Source: Panaeolus papilionaceus
Lineage: Eukaryota > Basidiomycota > Agaricomycetes > Agaricales
Direction of reading: 5' to 3'
DNA: 64,000 nt
Assembly: GCA_015501605.1 (NCBI GenBank)
Contig: JADNRZ010000021.1
Span: forward strand, 1 to 64,000
Position numbers and translations under genes: made by a program. This document shows, piece by piece, positions 41,430 through 52,987 of this stretch (positions within the stretch are counted from its first letter, which is position 1; the number at the start of each line of letters is the position of its first letter). The notes below the pieces were generated by a model. The model searched no databases. It worked only from the letters and a program-made list of their open reading frames with translations, and was not told the DNA's origin.

Positions 41430-43790
41430 TTAGCACTCTAAACCACAGGACACAACGAAAATCAAGAAGAATTTGATGAGGATGGAGCTCAATGCAGGGA
41501 GAATGCCAAAAATCAAGGAATTACCTTTTTCATACACGAAAACAGTCTGAAATGAGCTTCGGCCAAGAAGAATCAGGTAAGACGCTGCAGGAGAAGGTGC
41601 CGGCGAGGTATCATGAGGAAGTGTTGTTGGGAAGGCTACACATATGTTATAAAATCTTTCACCAGAGAAGGAGGTGTGTCCAAAGGTCTTGGGTTCAACG
41701 ACAGGCACAACAGTCATGTTTTGTGTCCTAACCAATCACCCGAGGTCAACAGGACGACGCGCCGTTGTCAAGTTCTGAGTAAGATAGCAGAAGCAATTAG
41801 TATATGTGTGAGTCGGTATTTGAAGTACCTACCATTTGTCCGAAGTGAATGCAAGTATCCTAGATCCCGATCTCATGACACGTCGTATAGGGAGGATACT
41901 CACGTCAAATCACCAACAGCACTCTCCACATCCCCAGCACCAAGCACACACTCAGCCCTCCACTTCCTATCCTCAACACCATGACTCGCCACCCTCAGCG
42001 TCTAACTCGCACTCTCTACACACGCATTCCACAACCCCACGTTCCTTTCCTTCTCCGTCTTGCCCGTCACCCGCTCCAATTCCACCAAATCGCCCTCCAG
42101 CTCCTCACCTTCCTTGCCCTTGCCCTTCGCCTTGACGTAGAGAGCGAGTGAGGCGCGGGCGGACCATGAGTGCCTTCCCGGGTGTGAATACAGGCTTTCA
42201 TGAGGTACACATTGTCCAAGGTGTTGGAGGTGAGTGAGAGCACTGCAGGTAATCGCCAAGAGATTGGTCTGTGGAGTAGGTGAATTAGCCTCGTTTCCTC
42301 ATATGTTCATCGGGTAATGGGAGTGTTATGAGGGGAAATGCTCACCGATCTCTTCCGAATATACCCTCGTAGCCCCTCCAAACTGGCCCGTGGAGAGGAG
42401 GATATTGGCCTTGTTGACGAGAGGCAGCAGGCCAGGTGGATAAAGTCCTGAGTCGGCAGATGCTGAGACTAGGAGCGGAGAGAGCAGGGTGGGTGAGAAG
42501 AGGAAGAGGAGGGGCGTTAGGGTGAGGAGACGCATGAATATCTTTGGGTGAAGTGACAGGTTGACGAAGGTTGAGTGAAATCTGGGTGATGAGGTGGGTA
42601 GATTGTGTTGTGGTGTTGTGTACAATGCTGAGATAGACGAGATTGAGGAGAAAAGACTAGGGCGAGTAAGAGATAGTGCTCTGTCGCTCTTAGGCGTGTG
42701 CCTGCTGTAGTCCTAGAAACTACAGCCTGCGCAGATGTTTTCGCAGATGTGAGCCTCGGACCTGGAACCTAAGATCACCGTTCAGGTAGAGGTAGAGTAA
42801 AACCATCCAACTGGGACATCTTTTCCAGGAGTCCTCGGGTGCGGAGGTGTGCCGTTGTGTGCAGAAGTGGGCCCTGGCGCCTTTGTAGTAAAGCATATAT
42901 TCGGTGGGGGGATTAGTCTGTTGGGACGAGAAGTGTCAGCGTTAGTTTTGACTTGTATGTCGTCATTTTAGACGTTTAATGGGAAGGGAGGAATGGAATG
43001 GGTAGAATTATAGAGACGAAGAAGAAAGAACGCAATGAGAACGGAAAACGAGACTCACGTATTGTCTCTGACGCCTTTGCAGCCTTGCAGAACTGCTCTG
43101 TCGATGGGAGGATGAGGAGAGGTGTGCGTGAGGAGACGCGTGGGCGGGAGTGGGGTGGAAAGGTGATTGAGGTTGGGTGAGGAATGATAAGGGAATGGGC
43201 GTGAAATGGCTCCCTAGAGACTCGAGTTGATATATGCGTGGGGCCATCACCCCAATTTTGAATCTCCACGACAGATGAACTGGAAAAGGTGAAGCACAGA
43301 GGGAGACAAAGACAGTCCCATGACACATTATTTGACTTAAGATGATCACTCAGCCACACAGCAATGGAGTGCTGCGAAGTCAGCTTAAATCTTAGCGTCA
43401 GCCTAGAAATGTGGTCGGATTGAGAGGATTGGTGAATACCAATTCGTGCAACAGGTGCCTCAGACACAGTCCCTTCGTCCAGTATGCCTATATCGTTAGA
43501 GGCCGCACTTTCAACAATGTTGGTTCCTTTATTGGTGTGAGGGGCGAGGAGTGATCGATGAACGATGATCCATTGAGACTATGAAGGTAATATGCCGAGC
43601 CATAGAGGAATTCAGACGTTCCTAAGTATGGGGAAATGAGAATACACATTATTTCATATGATTAGTAAAAAAGCATACCCGAGACTGACTGGTCCAATGA
43701 GTACGAATCACAGACTCAATACGGCACGTTCTGCAGGAGCAGAGGTGGGTTCTACATGTACCGCATCACCATTATTGTTGAGAGTGGTCG
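41430..43790 (-). pseudogene. U3/D3: decayed U and DNAJC3-like copies
   Basis: On the minus strand a U leader piece (about 43760-43600, CTCTGCTCCTGCAGAACG as in U1) and FKLTSQHS (about 43400) come first. Then comes D3: ATG 42535, signal peptide MRLLTLTPLLFLFSPTLL, then SADSGLYPPGLLPLVNKANI and LLSTGQFGGATRVYSEEI, and a GTGAGC donor (about 42345). The next exon starts DQSLGDYL and breaks almost at once because of a deletion. Fragments continue to about 41900. A second U piece (NMTVVPVVEPKTFGHTSFSG) lies at 41735-41430. No intact product is possible. Confidence 0.6.
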
Positions 43791-45826
43791 ATTTATCGAC
43801 AACCTGGTCACTGATAACTTTAAGAGAAGTAGGAGGAGGCGAGAGAAGAGTGCGGGAACGGGATTGGTTCAACACCAATAAGGAAATTTACTCCCCCAAG
43901 GATGGCGCTCGCGTTGGTCTAAGATTAGATAATTTAAATAGATTAGAGATCGACGCACCTGAAATTGTTTTTCCCTGTCGATGTCGACACGCCAATACTC
44001 AATATCCATTGATTCATGTTATTGATATTAAGCTGAGTAGAGTCAATAACATTGCCATTTTTTCTCAATGGGAATTAAGTATAAGAAAATATAGACGATG
44101 AATTTGACACATACAACCCTACACACCGACGAATCGCCCAAAGGTCAAGTCCGCATACTCAGAGTCTCAGACTTACCAATGCGTCATTCCATGACGCTCA
44201 TCACCGCGCTCGCCGCATTTCACGGAATACATTCCGCATCCATCATTCCGCAATAAGTATTTCCAGTTCAAAATTACCCAGTGGGATCAGTGGCACGATT
44301 GTTACCGCACATTCTCTGGTCTCAGTGTCGACTACACACAGAGAAAAGCAAATATAAACAAACGAGAAAAATGGCGCCAAAATAGAAAAAAAAAATCGAA
44401 ATTGGTGGAACTTATCATGTATTCCACTCTCTCTGGTATTCTGACCAACGTTGAACATCCTATTGAAAGCTACCTCAACCACTCCCTCTAAACCCTCAGG
44501 TACATCTTAAAACTCGCCGATTTCGAACATGGGTACGGGTTGTGCTGAGCACTGAATGAACAGATGTCGGACATGCTACGGAGGTGCTTAGACGAACAGA
44601 TTTGTAGCGACGACTGCATTACAAGACTATAGCTGGATGTGAGTTTCACGTACATGTTCTCAGATGATTCGACATGCTGACTCGCTTGTTTCAAATGAAA
44701 CCAATTCTCGATGTTCGTGCTTGAACTGATCTGGAAGATGTAGAACATGAGGGCATGACAAAGACATGCAACAGAATGAGGTTCGAAGTTGGTGAATAGT
44801 TCGATTTGAGAGTGAGCCGTGATGCTGGGGATGAGGAAAAGGACGAAAGGCTTGCTAGGGAGAGCGCAGAATCCAGCAGATACGGATAATATCAATAAGG
44901 ATGACGGTTAAATGAGTTTATATGAGCGGAAAACGAAGGTGGTTTGTCTACCCAACAAGACAGAAGCGAAAATCGATGCATAAAAATGGGGCACCAATGA
45001 ACAACGAAATACAGCGTATTGAAATTGAGAAGATGCTGCATGATTGTGTGAAATTGGAATGGCAAATTCTAGGCTGAATTGAAGAATCAAATGCTAATTT
45101 AAAACGATGCTCAGATGCTAACAAAGGGGCACAAGCGAAGGACTACCAGGGTCAATATAGTTTGATACTACTGACGAGACCGAATCGACCTCAGAATCTC
45201 AGATGCGGTATCCTTGTTGAGAGCGCTCGTTAGCTTTGAGTGTTCGAGCGCTGGGGGCTACAACAATGGTCGTGTGGTTGGCCGCTGGAAGTGGTGGTCT
45301 GATGCTGATTCAAATGGAGTCTCTGAGCTGTGGTTGGGCGTTTAGACGACCAGGATGTAAGAGCGCAGTGCTTAGCGACAGATGAGCCAAAGGTCAAATA
45401 CAGCAAGAAAAATGAACGCAAACATAAATGAAGGCGCATACACTCATTGGACAATGTCGAAGGGTCACGAAATAATAGAGTAAGGTAAAAAATGAGGGTT
45501 CATGTTGCCTGTGGAGTAAATACAGCTTATGAGTAAAGCTACAGAAAGCGAAGGCAATGAGAGCAAGATAATGACAACATATAAGAATTGTGAAAGAGCA
45601 GTAAACAAGACTAAGAAGCGTCCAGAAGATTTGAGGGGCAAGCAATGAAAGGGAGAGATATGACAATAGTACAAATCATTGGGAAGCTAACAACGAGACA
45701 ATTTGCAAACAATATGGTGATGTGAATCGAATCAAGATGAAAAACATAGAACAGGCAAAAAAAGAGGGGAGATATTAATAATGGCTCATTGATGATGTTG
45801 GGATACTATGGCGAACCCCCTCATCC
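43791..45826. other. Intergenic and 3' flank of G4, no gene seen
   Basis: Open stretches exist but lack coding character. The end near 45780 matches the flank behind the other G copies. Confidence 0.4.
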
Positions 45827-47285
45827 CTACCTCCGGGTCCGGTTGAATCGCCTTTTGAAGCTAGCAACAAGAGGTGCAAAGTGTGATGTGTCAGGCTGAT
45901 GTTGGAGTGCTGATGGAGTGGGTGCAGGTGGGATGTGGAGCTGATCCAGGTCTGGGCCTTCAGCAACAAGCACTGCTAGCATTGAGGCAGGGTCTGAAGG
46001 AATACCTGAAACAACCAAAGCTCGAGAAAGCGGCCAATGGGATGAGCATGCACCTGGATCCTGATCATATCGAGTGTCTAGGAAGGAGTGCAGGGCTATC
46101 ATGCCTGCTGGACCAATTTCAGCACTGCCAAAGTCATCCAAAAAGGACTGAAGCGAGGCTAATGCCACTGTCTCATCCCTGAGCACAACATCAAGCAGAC
46201 AATGATCTTCTCTTCCAGGAGTGGTGGCGGTCCATTTGTCCTCTGCAATCATTTGGAGTTGCTGCAGGAGAGTGGTAATTCGATTGAGCAGGTTATCGCA
46301 GAGGAGGGATTGGTATTGTAGGTCTTTGACTCGGACAATGTTATGGTCCTTTTTCTGCTGAATCCGTGCAAAGAATGATGAACCTATTATTGACAAGGCA
46401 GAACCTTTAGAGGAGGTGTCGAACTTGGTGACCTTGATGTTAAGACCATCAGAACTCTAATAAAATTTGATATGGTAAATGGCCTTGTTGACATGACAAA
46501 GCACAAGCTACTGACCTTATATATCTCATGTTGCAACATTACAAACCGGTGGTTGGCATCTTCAAGCTGTTTGGGGGTCGAGAGGGTATTCCACATTGTT
46601 GTTATCACATTGACATACTGAGCATCATATAGTTTTACATATTCTCGAAGCATCTTGAATGAGTGCCATTTTGAACCACCAATTCGAATATCTGTGATGG
46701 GTTGAAAATAGAGGATGTACACAACAATAGTTCCGGCATATGGGCTGGCAGAAAATGCCATTCAGTATGGAGCCCTGCATCAATTCTGTTGTCAAATGAA
46801 AGGATCACACACCGAAAAGCATTCAAACGCTCTGTGATCATGCTCGTTATACGGGTCTCTGACATCCTGGGGTCGAGAAACCCAGGGGTATCCATCATTA
46901 CACATGACAAGCCGCTATACATGAAATTGATGACACAATAGCAGTTGACTTGCTGTGTGACACTTTCTAGTGAATCTTTGGATATATTCAGCTGCTGATC
47001 TGACGGTGCGAGTGACTCAATGAACTGGAGAAAGGACCTCTTTCAAATGTCAAGTGAAATATGATACATAAAAGCGTACTAACAGAGCTTTTCCCCGACC
47101 CAGTTGGGCCCATTAGACTAGAGAGGAGTGTATAAGCCATGGTATCAGGGTGAGATAAAAGTGCTAAACACAACACACATGAAAACAGCCAGAGGTTGAC
47201 CTTTCACTTCTTTTGGAGTTACAGGTACAATACTTATTGGACCGTTCACTTTGAGTATTCTATACTCTTGAGTGGCGGTCGACAT
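45827..47285 (-). pseudogene. G4: G-domain GTPase paralogue with a frameshift in exon 5
   Basis: Exons 1-4 (47285-47179, 47117-47084, 47039-46813, 46744-46516) join in frame and carry KVNGPISIVPVTPKEV, GPTGSGKSS, MDTPGFLDPRMSE, YFQPITDIRIGGSK and VITTMWN. Exon 3 is 227 nt, still compatible in phase. Exon 5 (46457-45827) is 631 nt, one base too many. GGTCTTAAACATC, where GGTCTTAACATC is expected, points to one extra A near 46441. Downstream the original frame resumes (KFDTSSKGSALS ... SLLCDNLLNRITTLLQQLQ ... KRRFNRTRR). Using an alternative donor 11 nt later (GTGCTTTG) would restore the frame, so a functional product is not excluded. Confidence 0.7.
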
Positions 47286-47470
47286 TGTGGTGGTAGTGAG
47301 CAAGAAAAGAGATGATAGTCGCAGTTCGATGTTAAGAGATTATGGGTTGTCATCTTCCTGGCGGAGTCTGTGTGACACAGTTATTACTCAGCGCTCATAT
47401 AAATAGTGAGTACGCTGCTTCGACGCCTCGTGGGGACGTCATGATCGCTATCTACATAATCACAACGCTG
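47286..47470 (-). promoter_or_regulatory. Conserved promoter/leader of G4
   Basis: On the minus strand: CGAGGCGTCGAAGC, CACTATTTATATGAGC (TATA-like), GTAATAACTGTGTCA, TCTCTTAACATCGAACTGCG. Same order as in G1, G2 and G5. Confidence 0.55.
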
Positions 47471-47759
47471 AATCAAACCAGAGATAAATAAACAAGGCGC
47501 GTAAAACCAAAAACTAAATTCAAGATTCAATGTTCAACGCTAAGCACTACATACTCAGGCGAGCATTTCCGAGATCTGAATTTACCACCCTGTTACTATA
47601 AATACCACACCTACAAACCACCAACGACGACTAGTTACACCTAGTCTTCACAGCTGTACGGTGACAACGACAGAATCTTCCGATCGCAACTCATTCACCT
47701 CGAACCCGACCCAGGAAATAATTCTGACAGCAAAAACCAAGATCAAGATTCAATATGAC

Positions 47760-49370
47760 GAATAATGTACATCCACGAGGACTACATATCGTTCCTCAAT
47801 CCTACAGGAACCCATGCCCCCCACCTTGCTGCTGGAAAAACTGCGCAAACGGGTGTCCCCCTCCTTCCCCACCCCAAGGGTTGCCTTGCCCCGCATTCGG
47901 GTTCATCGGGTCTTCACCATTATCGAATCGCTTGGCAGGACGCGGACAGCTTCCTCCCATTCTTCTTTCTTCCACCTCAACAACGAGACCCGCTACATCC
48001 TCCTTGCATCCTTCCAGCGTGAGCAGCTCGAAACACCACTTATCCATCTGTCGACGCTTTCACCAAATCCGAAAGATGGGTGTATGCTTTACACGTCGCC
48101 CTAACGAGCGTCCGCCAGCGCGGTGACACTTTGGCGGCATGGGGAAGGTGGATGGGCATGGTTTGGTGTTTCTTCTTTCGTGGCTTCTCCGTACTAGTCG
48201 ATGTGGGAGTCGCGGACGAAGACGAAGGTGACTTGAGGAGCGCTTCAGGAACGAGCGGAAGAACCTCTCCCTCCCTCCCCTCTCCGACGTTGGAGTTCAT
48301 CGCCTCTTCCCATCGGTTCGACAGTCCGCCTTCTTACCTGGACCCGTAAGGAGTTTAAGCACCGCGCGCCAGTCCTCTTTGCCTAGGAGCTCATCAAGAG
48401 AGATGAAGGACTTGTCGAAAGCCTTGACGAGACGGTGAAGGGTGAGACAAGGCTTGGAGTCTGGGTCGAAGTGTAGGCATTGTTTGAGTGTTGCCATAGG
48501 CGTGGGCGAGGAAGGGAGGTAAAAGAAGGCGAGACGGAAGATGTGGGTGGGGAGGTGTGTGGATGGGGGAAGGAGGTGAGATAGGCGTCTATAAGCAAGT
48601 AAACAGGATGTTAGATTACATTTTTCAAAAAAGAACAATATCTCAGAGAGGAAAGACCAACTCACATCAAATCACCAACAGCACTCTCCATATCCCTCGC
48701 AGCAAGCACACACTCAGCCCTCCACTTCCTAACCTCAACATCCTGACTGGCAACCTGCAACGTCTGACTAGCACTCTCCACGTACGCATTCCACAACCCC
48801 GCGTTGCGCTCCTTCTCCGTCTTGCCCTTTCAATCTCTCCAACTCGATCAAATGGCCCTCTAGCTCCTTGGCTTCCTTGTCCTTTCCTCTCGCCTTGATG
48901 TAGATAGTGAGGGAGGCGTGGGCGAGAGCATGAGCTCCTTCCCGGGTATGGATGCGGGCTTTCATCAGATGCGCGTTGTCGAAGGTGGTGGAGGTAAGCG
49001 AGAGCACGTTCTCAAAATCCTCAAGTGCGGAGTGTCGCTGCATGGAAAAGTACGCCGCGGCACGTTTGTAGTAAAGCAGGTAACCTGTAGGAGATTCGTC
49101 TGTGAAGTAGATGGGTTAGCCTCGTTGGCTCTTGCGATCAACGGGTAATGGGAGTATTAGGAGAGAAAATACTCACCACTCGCCTTAGAATATACCTCAG
49201 CAGCCCCTCCAAAGTGGCCCGTGGAGAGGATTGACCCTGTCGATGAGAGGCAGCAGGCCAGGTGGATAAAGTCCGGAGTCGGTAGATGCTGAGACGAGGA
49301 CTAGGGAGAGCGGGGTGGGGAAGAGGAAGAGGAGGGGAGTTAGGGTTAGAACTTAGGAAACCTCAAATGC
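47760..49370 (-). pseudogene. D4: longest DNAJC3-like copy, J domain deleted
   Basis: From 49370 down: a signal-peptide region with the start ATG lost, DSGLYPPGLLPL, and SMQRHSALEDFENVLSLTS. KARIHTREGAHALAHASLTI and KARGKDKEAKELEGHLIELE follow, then a one-base shift (about 48830) after which KGKTEKERNAGLWNAYVESA continues. Next come DVEVRKWRAEC, HIFRLAFFYLPSSPTPMATL, LDELLGKEDWRAVLKLLTG, the LVPEALLKSPSSSS linker and CKAYTHLSDLVKAST. The C-terminal end is AKRFDNGEDPMNPNAGQG followed by a Gly/Phe-rich stretch (HPFAQFF). About 60 residues expected to hold the J domain (HPD) between the last TPR and RFDNGEDP are missing. DNAJC3 normally works with BiP in the ER, which needs the J domain. Confidence 0.75.
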
Positions 49371-49899
49371 ATCGTTGGTTGAATGAGTTGGTGTTTGACG
49401 GAGGTTGAGTGAAGATTAAGTGATTAGGTGGGTAGATTGTGTCGTGGTGTGTACAATGTTGAGGTGGATGAGGATGAAGAAAAAAGACGAGGACGAGCGG
49501 GATAGGTGCTCTATAGCTGTTACGTGTGTGCGTGCCGTAGTCCTACCAGTTAAAACTACAGCCTGCGCAAAGTTTTCGCGGATGTGGGCCTCCGACCTAG
49601 AGCCTAAGACCAGATAATGGTAGAGTAAAGCTAGCTAATTCGAGCTTCAAGTACAGAAGTGAGCAGGCGATGAAGAAAAGCCAACCATGTCGACGAGGCA
49701 GAATACAAATATAAGACAGGTAGAATATAAATCAGGTCAGAGAGAGGACCGCAACCAACCCCACGTTGTGGGTTCACAGAGTGACCATCCGTCAGAGTTC
49801 AAAATGACGTCGCGCAATGAACGCTTGAATACCTAATTACCTAAAATGATGAATTTTCTCTGAGTATAGGTGTCAGCGACTCTGCGTTCACATCGACAG
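49371..49899. promoter_or_regulatory. Divergent upstream region between D4 (minus) and U4 (plus)
   Basis: It matches the region between D7 and U5 (57662-58140) in order and content, for example AAACTACAGCCTG(C/T)GCA, ATATAAATCAGGTCAGAGAG and CCTAATTACCTA. This head-to-head arrangement was therefore duplicated as a unit. Confidence 0.5.
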
Positions 49900-51040
49900 G
49901 AAACAATTTTACGTCGATGAATTCACGCGCATTCATGATCAATAGTGCCACTGGTGGCGGTGAGTAATTTCCTTTTTGGTTTTCAATTTGACCGCATGAA
50001 CCAATATATCACTCCTTCAGCTAAACACTCACCACTCCCGCTCGTGCACTCTATGATTTCTGCTTTTTTCACCAGTACTCCTCATACCAGTAGCCAGCAT
50101 GCCAATAAACCGACAACGACTAACAAAAATGATAACATGGCCCCGGTGTAACTTTCATTGAGCCCGCAATTGCTTCTGCCATGGTGTCAAGACTAGGTAC
50201 GCTTTTCTCCTATTTGAATCAATGTATATTCTGACTTCTTCACACTTTGTAGCGTCTAATTCTTGGGATGTTATTGATAGAGGGACCAACGCCGTTGAGA
50301 TTGAGGATTCATGCGATATGGAATTAGCTGGGGGCGAAGCTGAGGATTCCATTAAACGAATTGGTATGAAGTACTCTTAATCCTCTGGCATTTCCAGGCT
50401 GACGCACATACTTGCAATTAGCAACATTTCGATCCCGTATGGTCAAGGCACCATAGAACTTGAACATACCTTTGCAACGCTCTATACAATGCATCATGGG
50501 ATCCTCTGCTTGGTGCCTTCATTCGCCTTGGACAAACAGACCGCCGTTCTTAAGGTACGTACTTCAAATCTCGACTAACACGTCTCCTAATTACTCATAC
50601 TATTTTACACAGAAACTGAACATGGCTCATCGTCCTGCTGACCTCGGGATATAGGTTAGGACCTAAAATATTGCTGTTGTGCCCGTCCTCGAGCCTGAAA
50701 CCTCTGGATGTGCCTCCACTGCTGAAGGATTTTATCACACATGTGGCGCCTTCCCAACAAGTTACCTCCCCAGCACCTCCTGCCGCAATTTCTTGCCTGA
50801 TTATTCATGGCCGTAGCTCTAGAACAGTGGCCTATATGCACAATACACTACAGTTGCAGCAAATCGTCGCAGATTGTTGGGTCAAGCAGTGGTTCCGCTT
50901 TCACGGTGCGCTAATGCTCGTGGATGACGTGGCCTGGGTTCTCCATGACACCACTGAGTTATTTTCTGCTACGATGAAAAGGAAAATAAATGGCCCAGAA
51001 CGTAGATGGAGGGAGCCATCATTCGGTATGTCAAGGGTGT
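49900..51040 (+). pseudogene. U4: best-preserved copy of unrecognised gene U
   Basis: Exon-like pieces: IEPAIASAMVSRL before a GTACGC donor (about 50198), ASNSWDVIDRGTNAVEIEDS (about 50251-50310), then GQGTIELEHTFATLYTMHHG and FALDKQTAVLK (about 50433-50554) before GTACGT. Next is KLNMAHRPADLGI with a stop, VVPVLEPETSG, and finally TELFSATMKR(K) with INGPERRW (about 50957-51010). Stops and a missing clean junction indicate decay. No domain recognised. Piece order is the same in U5. Confidence 0.5.
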
Positions 51041-51169
51041 TTTTTCATTTATTGCAGCACTCATGCTCGTCATTCCTAGAATATATAGGGTCACATCCCC
51101 ACTTCTGTTCATCATACCCAGCTTGCTGTTTCATGAATCGTCGTCGTCGTCATACGCAGTTGCCTCCTA

Positions 51170-52424
51170 ACGGACATTTATCACCTCCAGTTCAGATTCT
51201 TCACCACCACCCTAACACCCAAACACGTGTCTCCTCACTGTCACGCCCTTCCACATCCTCTCCTCTTCTCCTCTCCATCTTTCACCTTCACTCGTGCCTA
51301 TATATGCATACGCGACAGCTAAACCTGGTCCTACCCTCTATCAAACTCGTACAGTCAACGCTCACCCAACTTTCCTCTCAACAGCCCTATCCTTCCCTGA
51401 CTCCTCTTTTACCATAAATGCGCCACCGCTTATTTCTCCATACAACGACACTCCACACTCAATAATTTCGAAAAAAAAAAGTTATCGCTCACCTCCAACG
51501 CCGGACTTCGGGGAAGGGTCAGACAGAGAAGCGGAGAAACACGCGGTTGTGTGGAGGTTGCAAGTTGGACATTGAGGGTGGATGGCCCAGTGTAAGCTTG
51601 GTGCGGGGATGTGGAGAGTGCTGTTGGTGATTTAACGTGAGTAACATTTTTGTTTTTATCTTTATTTCTATTCTATCTTCGTCCGTTCATTCCAATATTC
51701 CTTGCTTTTTTCCATATCCTTATTATTTTTCGCTCTATCTTGCTCTTTTGGTGTAAAAAAACCCATCTAATGACCTACTCGTCTTTTCAGTTATCTCTCC
51801 CTCCTCCCATCCACTCACCTCTGCATTCGCAACTTCCGTCTCGCCAACTTCTACCTCCTCCGCCGACCCGACTCCCAACGCTTAACAGTGCCTCCACTTC
51901 AACTCCGACTTCAGGTCCTCAATGAACTCCTAGGCAAAGAGGACTGGCACGGTGGTCAAGTTGTTGAGGGCTTGACCTTTGAAGATCCATTCAGGCCGCC
52001 TTTGTCATCATCCACCACCCCCACCTCCACTGCTACGTCCACCGCTATGTCCACAGATGACAAACCTCAAAGAGAAATACCAGTCCATGCCTATTCATCT
52101 CTTTGACGCCTCTAAAGTGTCACTGCACCGCTAGACGGTTGTTAGCGCAATGTGTAGAGCGCGCATCGACCTTTTTGATCTGGTGAAAGCTCTACCGAGT
52201 GTCCTTTACCAGTAGATAAGTGGTGCGGGAACCTTGCGTGTTGGAAGAGTCTAGGGAGGATGTTGTGTCTCATCAGCGCGCTGGAGGGTTGTTGAAGGAA
52301 GAACGGGAAGAGGCAGTCACCATCTTCGGGAAGCGTTTGAAGCATCCAGACAGAGGGGACAGGGATATTCATGGGAGGTTACAGAGCGGTGGTTGGGGAT
52401 TACAGTTTTATTTTGGTTATTAGC
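51170..52424 (+). pseudogene. D5: DNAJC3-like C-terminal half, J domain deleted
   Basis: It starts after U4 with a Ser/Pro-rich stretch. The degenerate DVESAVGDL exon (51500-51632) precedes an intron, then LSLPPPIHSPLHS, LNELLGKEDW (about 51909-51940), the Ser/Thr linker, REPCVLEESREDVV, LLKEEREEAVTIFGKRL and DRDIHGRL. These are joined directly to GGWGLQFYFGY at the stop (52422-52424). In full-length DNAJC3 proteins the J domain and G/F region lie between the last two motifs, so this copy lacks them. Confidence 0.65.
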
Positions 52425-52814
52425 GTCAGTTCAGGGTGGGTTGATGGGCATTGGATGGGAGTCGGGTTGACAGGTATCGCTGGTATAAGGTAGGGAAAGG
52501 TGGTGGAGAGGATGGGGACAAAGTTGAGGAGGGGGATGGGGACAGGGATGAATTCAGGTTCATATGTGTTAGCGTTAGTATGGTGGTGTGTAGAGTTGAA
52601 CGACTAGGAGCAATGCTGAGTGCTCTACTTTGTTGGCCACATTTAATCTTGATCTTGATTTTTGCGATCGGAATTATTTCCTGGGTCGGGTTCGAGGCCA
52701 ACGGGTCGCGATCGGAAGTTCAAGTCGTTGGTGCAGAAATGTCTGTAATTTACAGTTGAATTTTGAATTCTGTTCATGTTTTTACAAGCATTGTTTAATA
52801 TACCTTGGACGTTT
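52425..52814. other. 3' flank of D5, no gene seen
   Basis: TCCTGGGTCGGGTTCGAGGCC (about 52679) matches in reverse the sequence near 47715 upstream of G4, which confirms that the D-G spacing was copied with the genes. Confidence 0.5.
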
Positions 52815-52987
52815 ATGGTGTTGTCTCACGAGGCGTTAAGGCACTGACCAGGTAGTGGGTATATTTGCTATTTATATGAGCCCTTAGTAAGAACTGTGCC
52901 ATGTGGACTAGGCGTGGTAGATAATTGCTCGGTATCTCTTAACATTGAACTGCGACCACATCTCTTGTCGTATCCACTGGTTTCTTA
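52815..52987 (+). promoter_or_regulatory. Conserved promoter/leader of paralogue G5
   Basis: CACGAGGCGTTAAGGCACTG (about 52828), TTGCTATTTATATGAG (TATA-like, about 52866), TTAGTAAGAACTGTGCCA, and TCTCTTAACATTGAACTGCG. Confidence 0.6.

Noticed and set aside
43658..44101. 147-residue plus-strand open frame as a gene
   Set aside because: Its first part is the antisense of the U3 leader. There is no recognisable domain and nothing comparable in the other copies.
52343..52351. HPD tripeptide in D5 as a J-domain signature
   Set aside because: It lies in the TPR-end motif (D6 has SGP at the same place), without the helices of a J domain. A coincidence.
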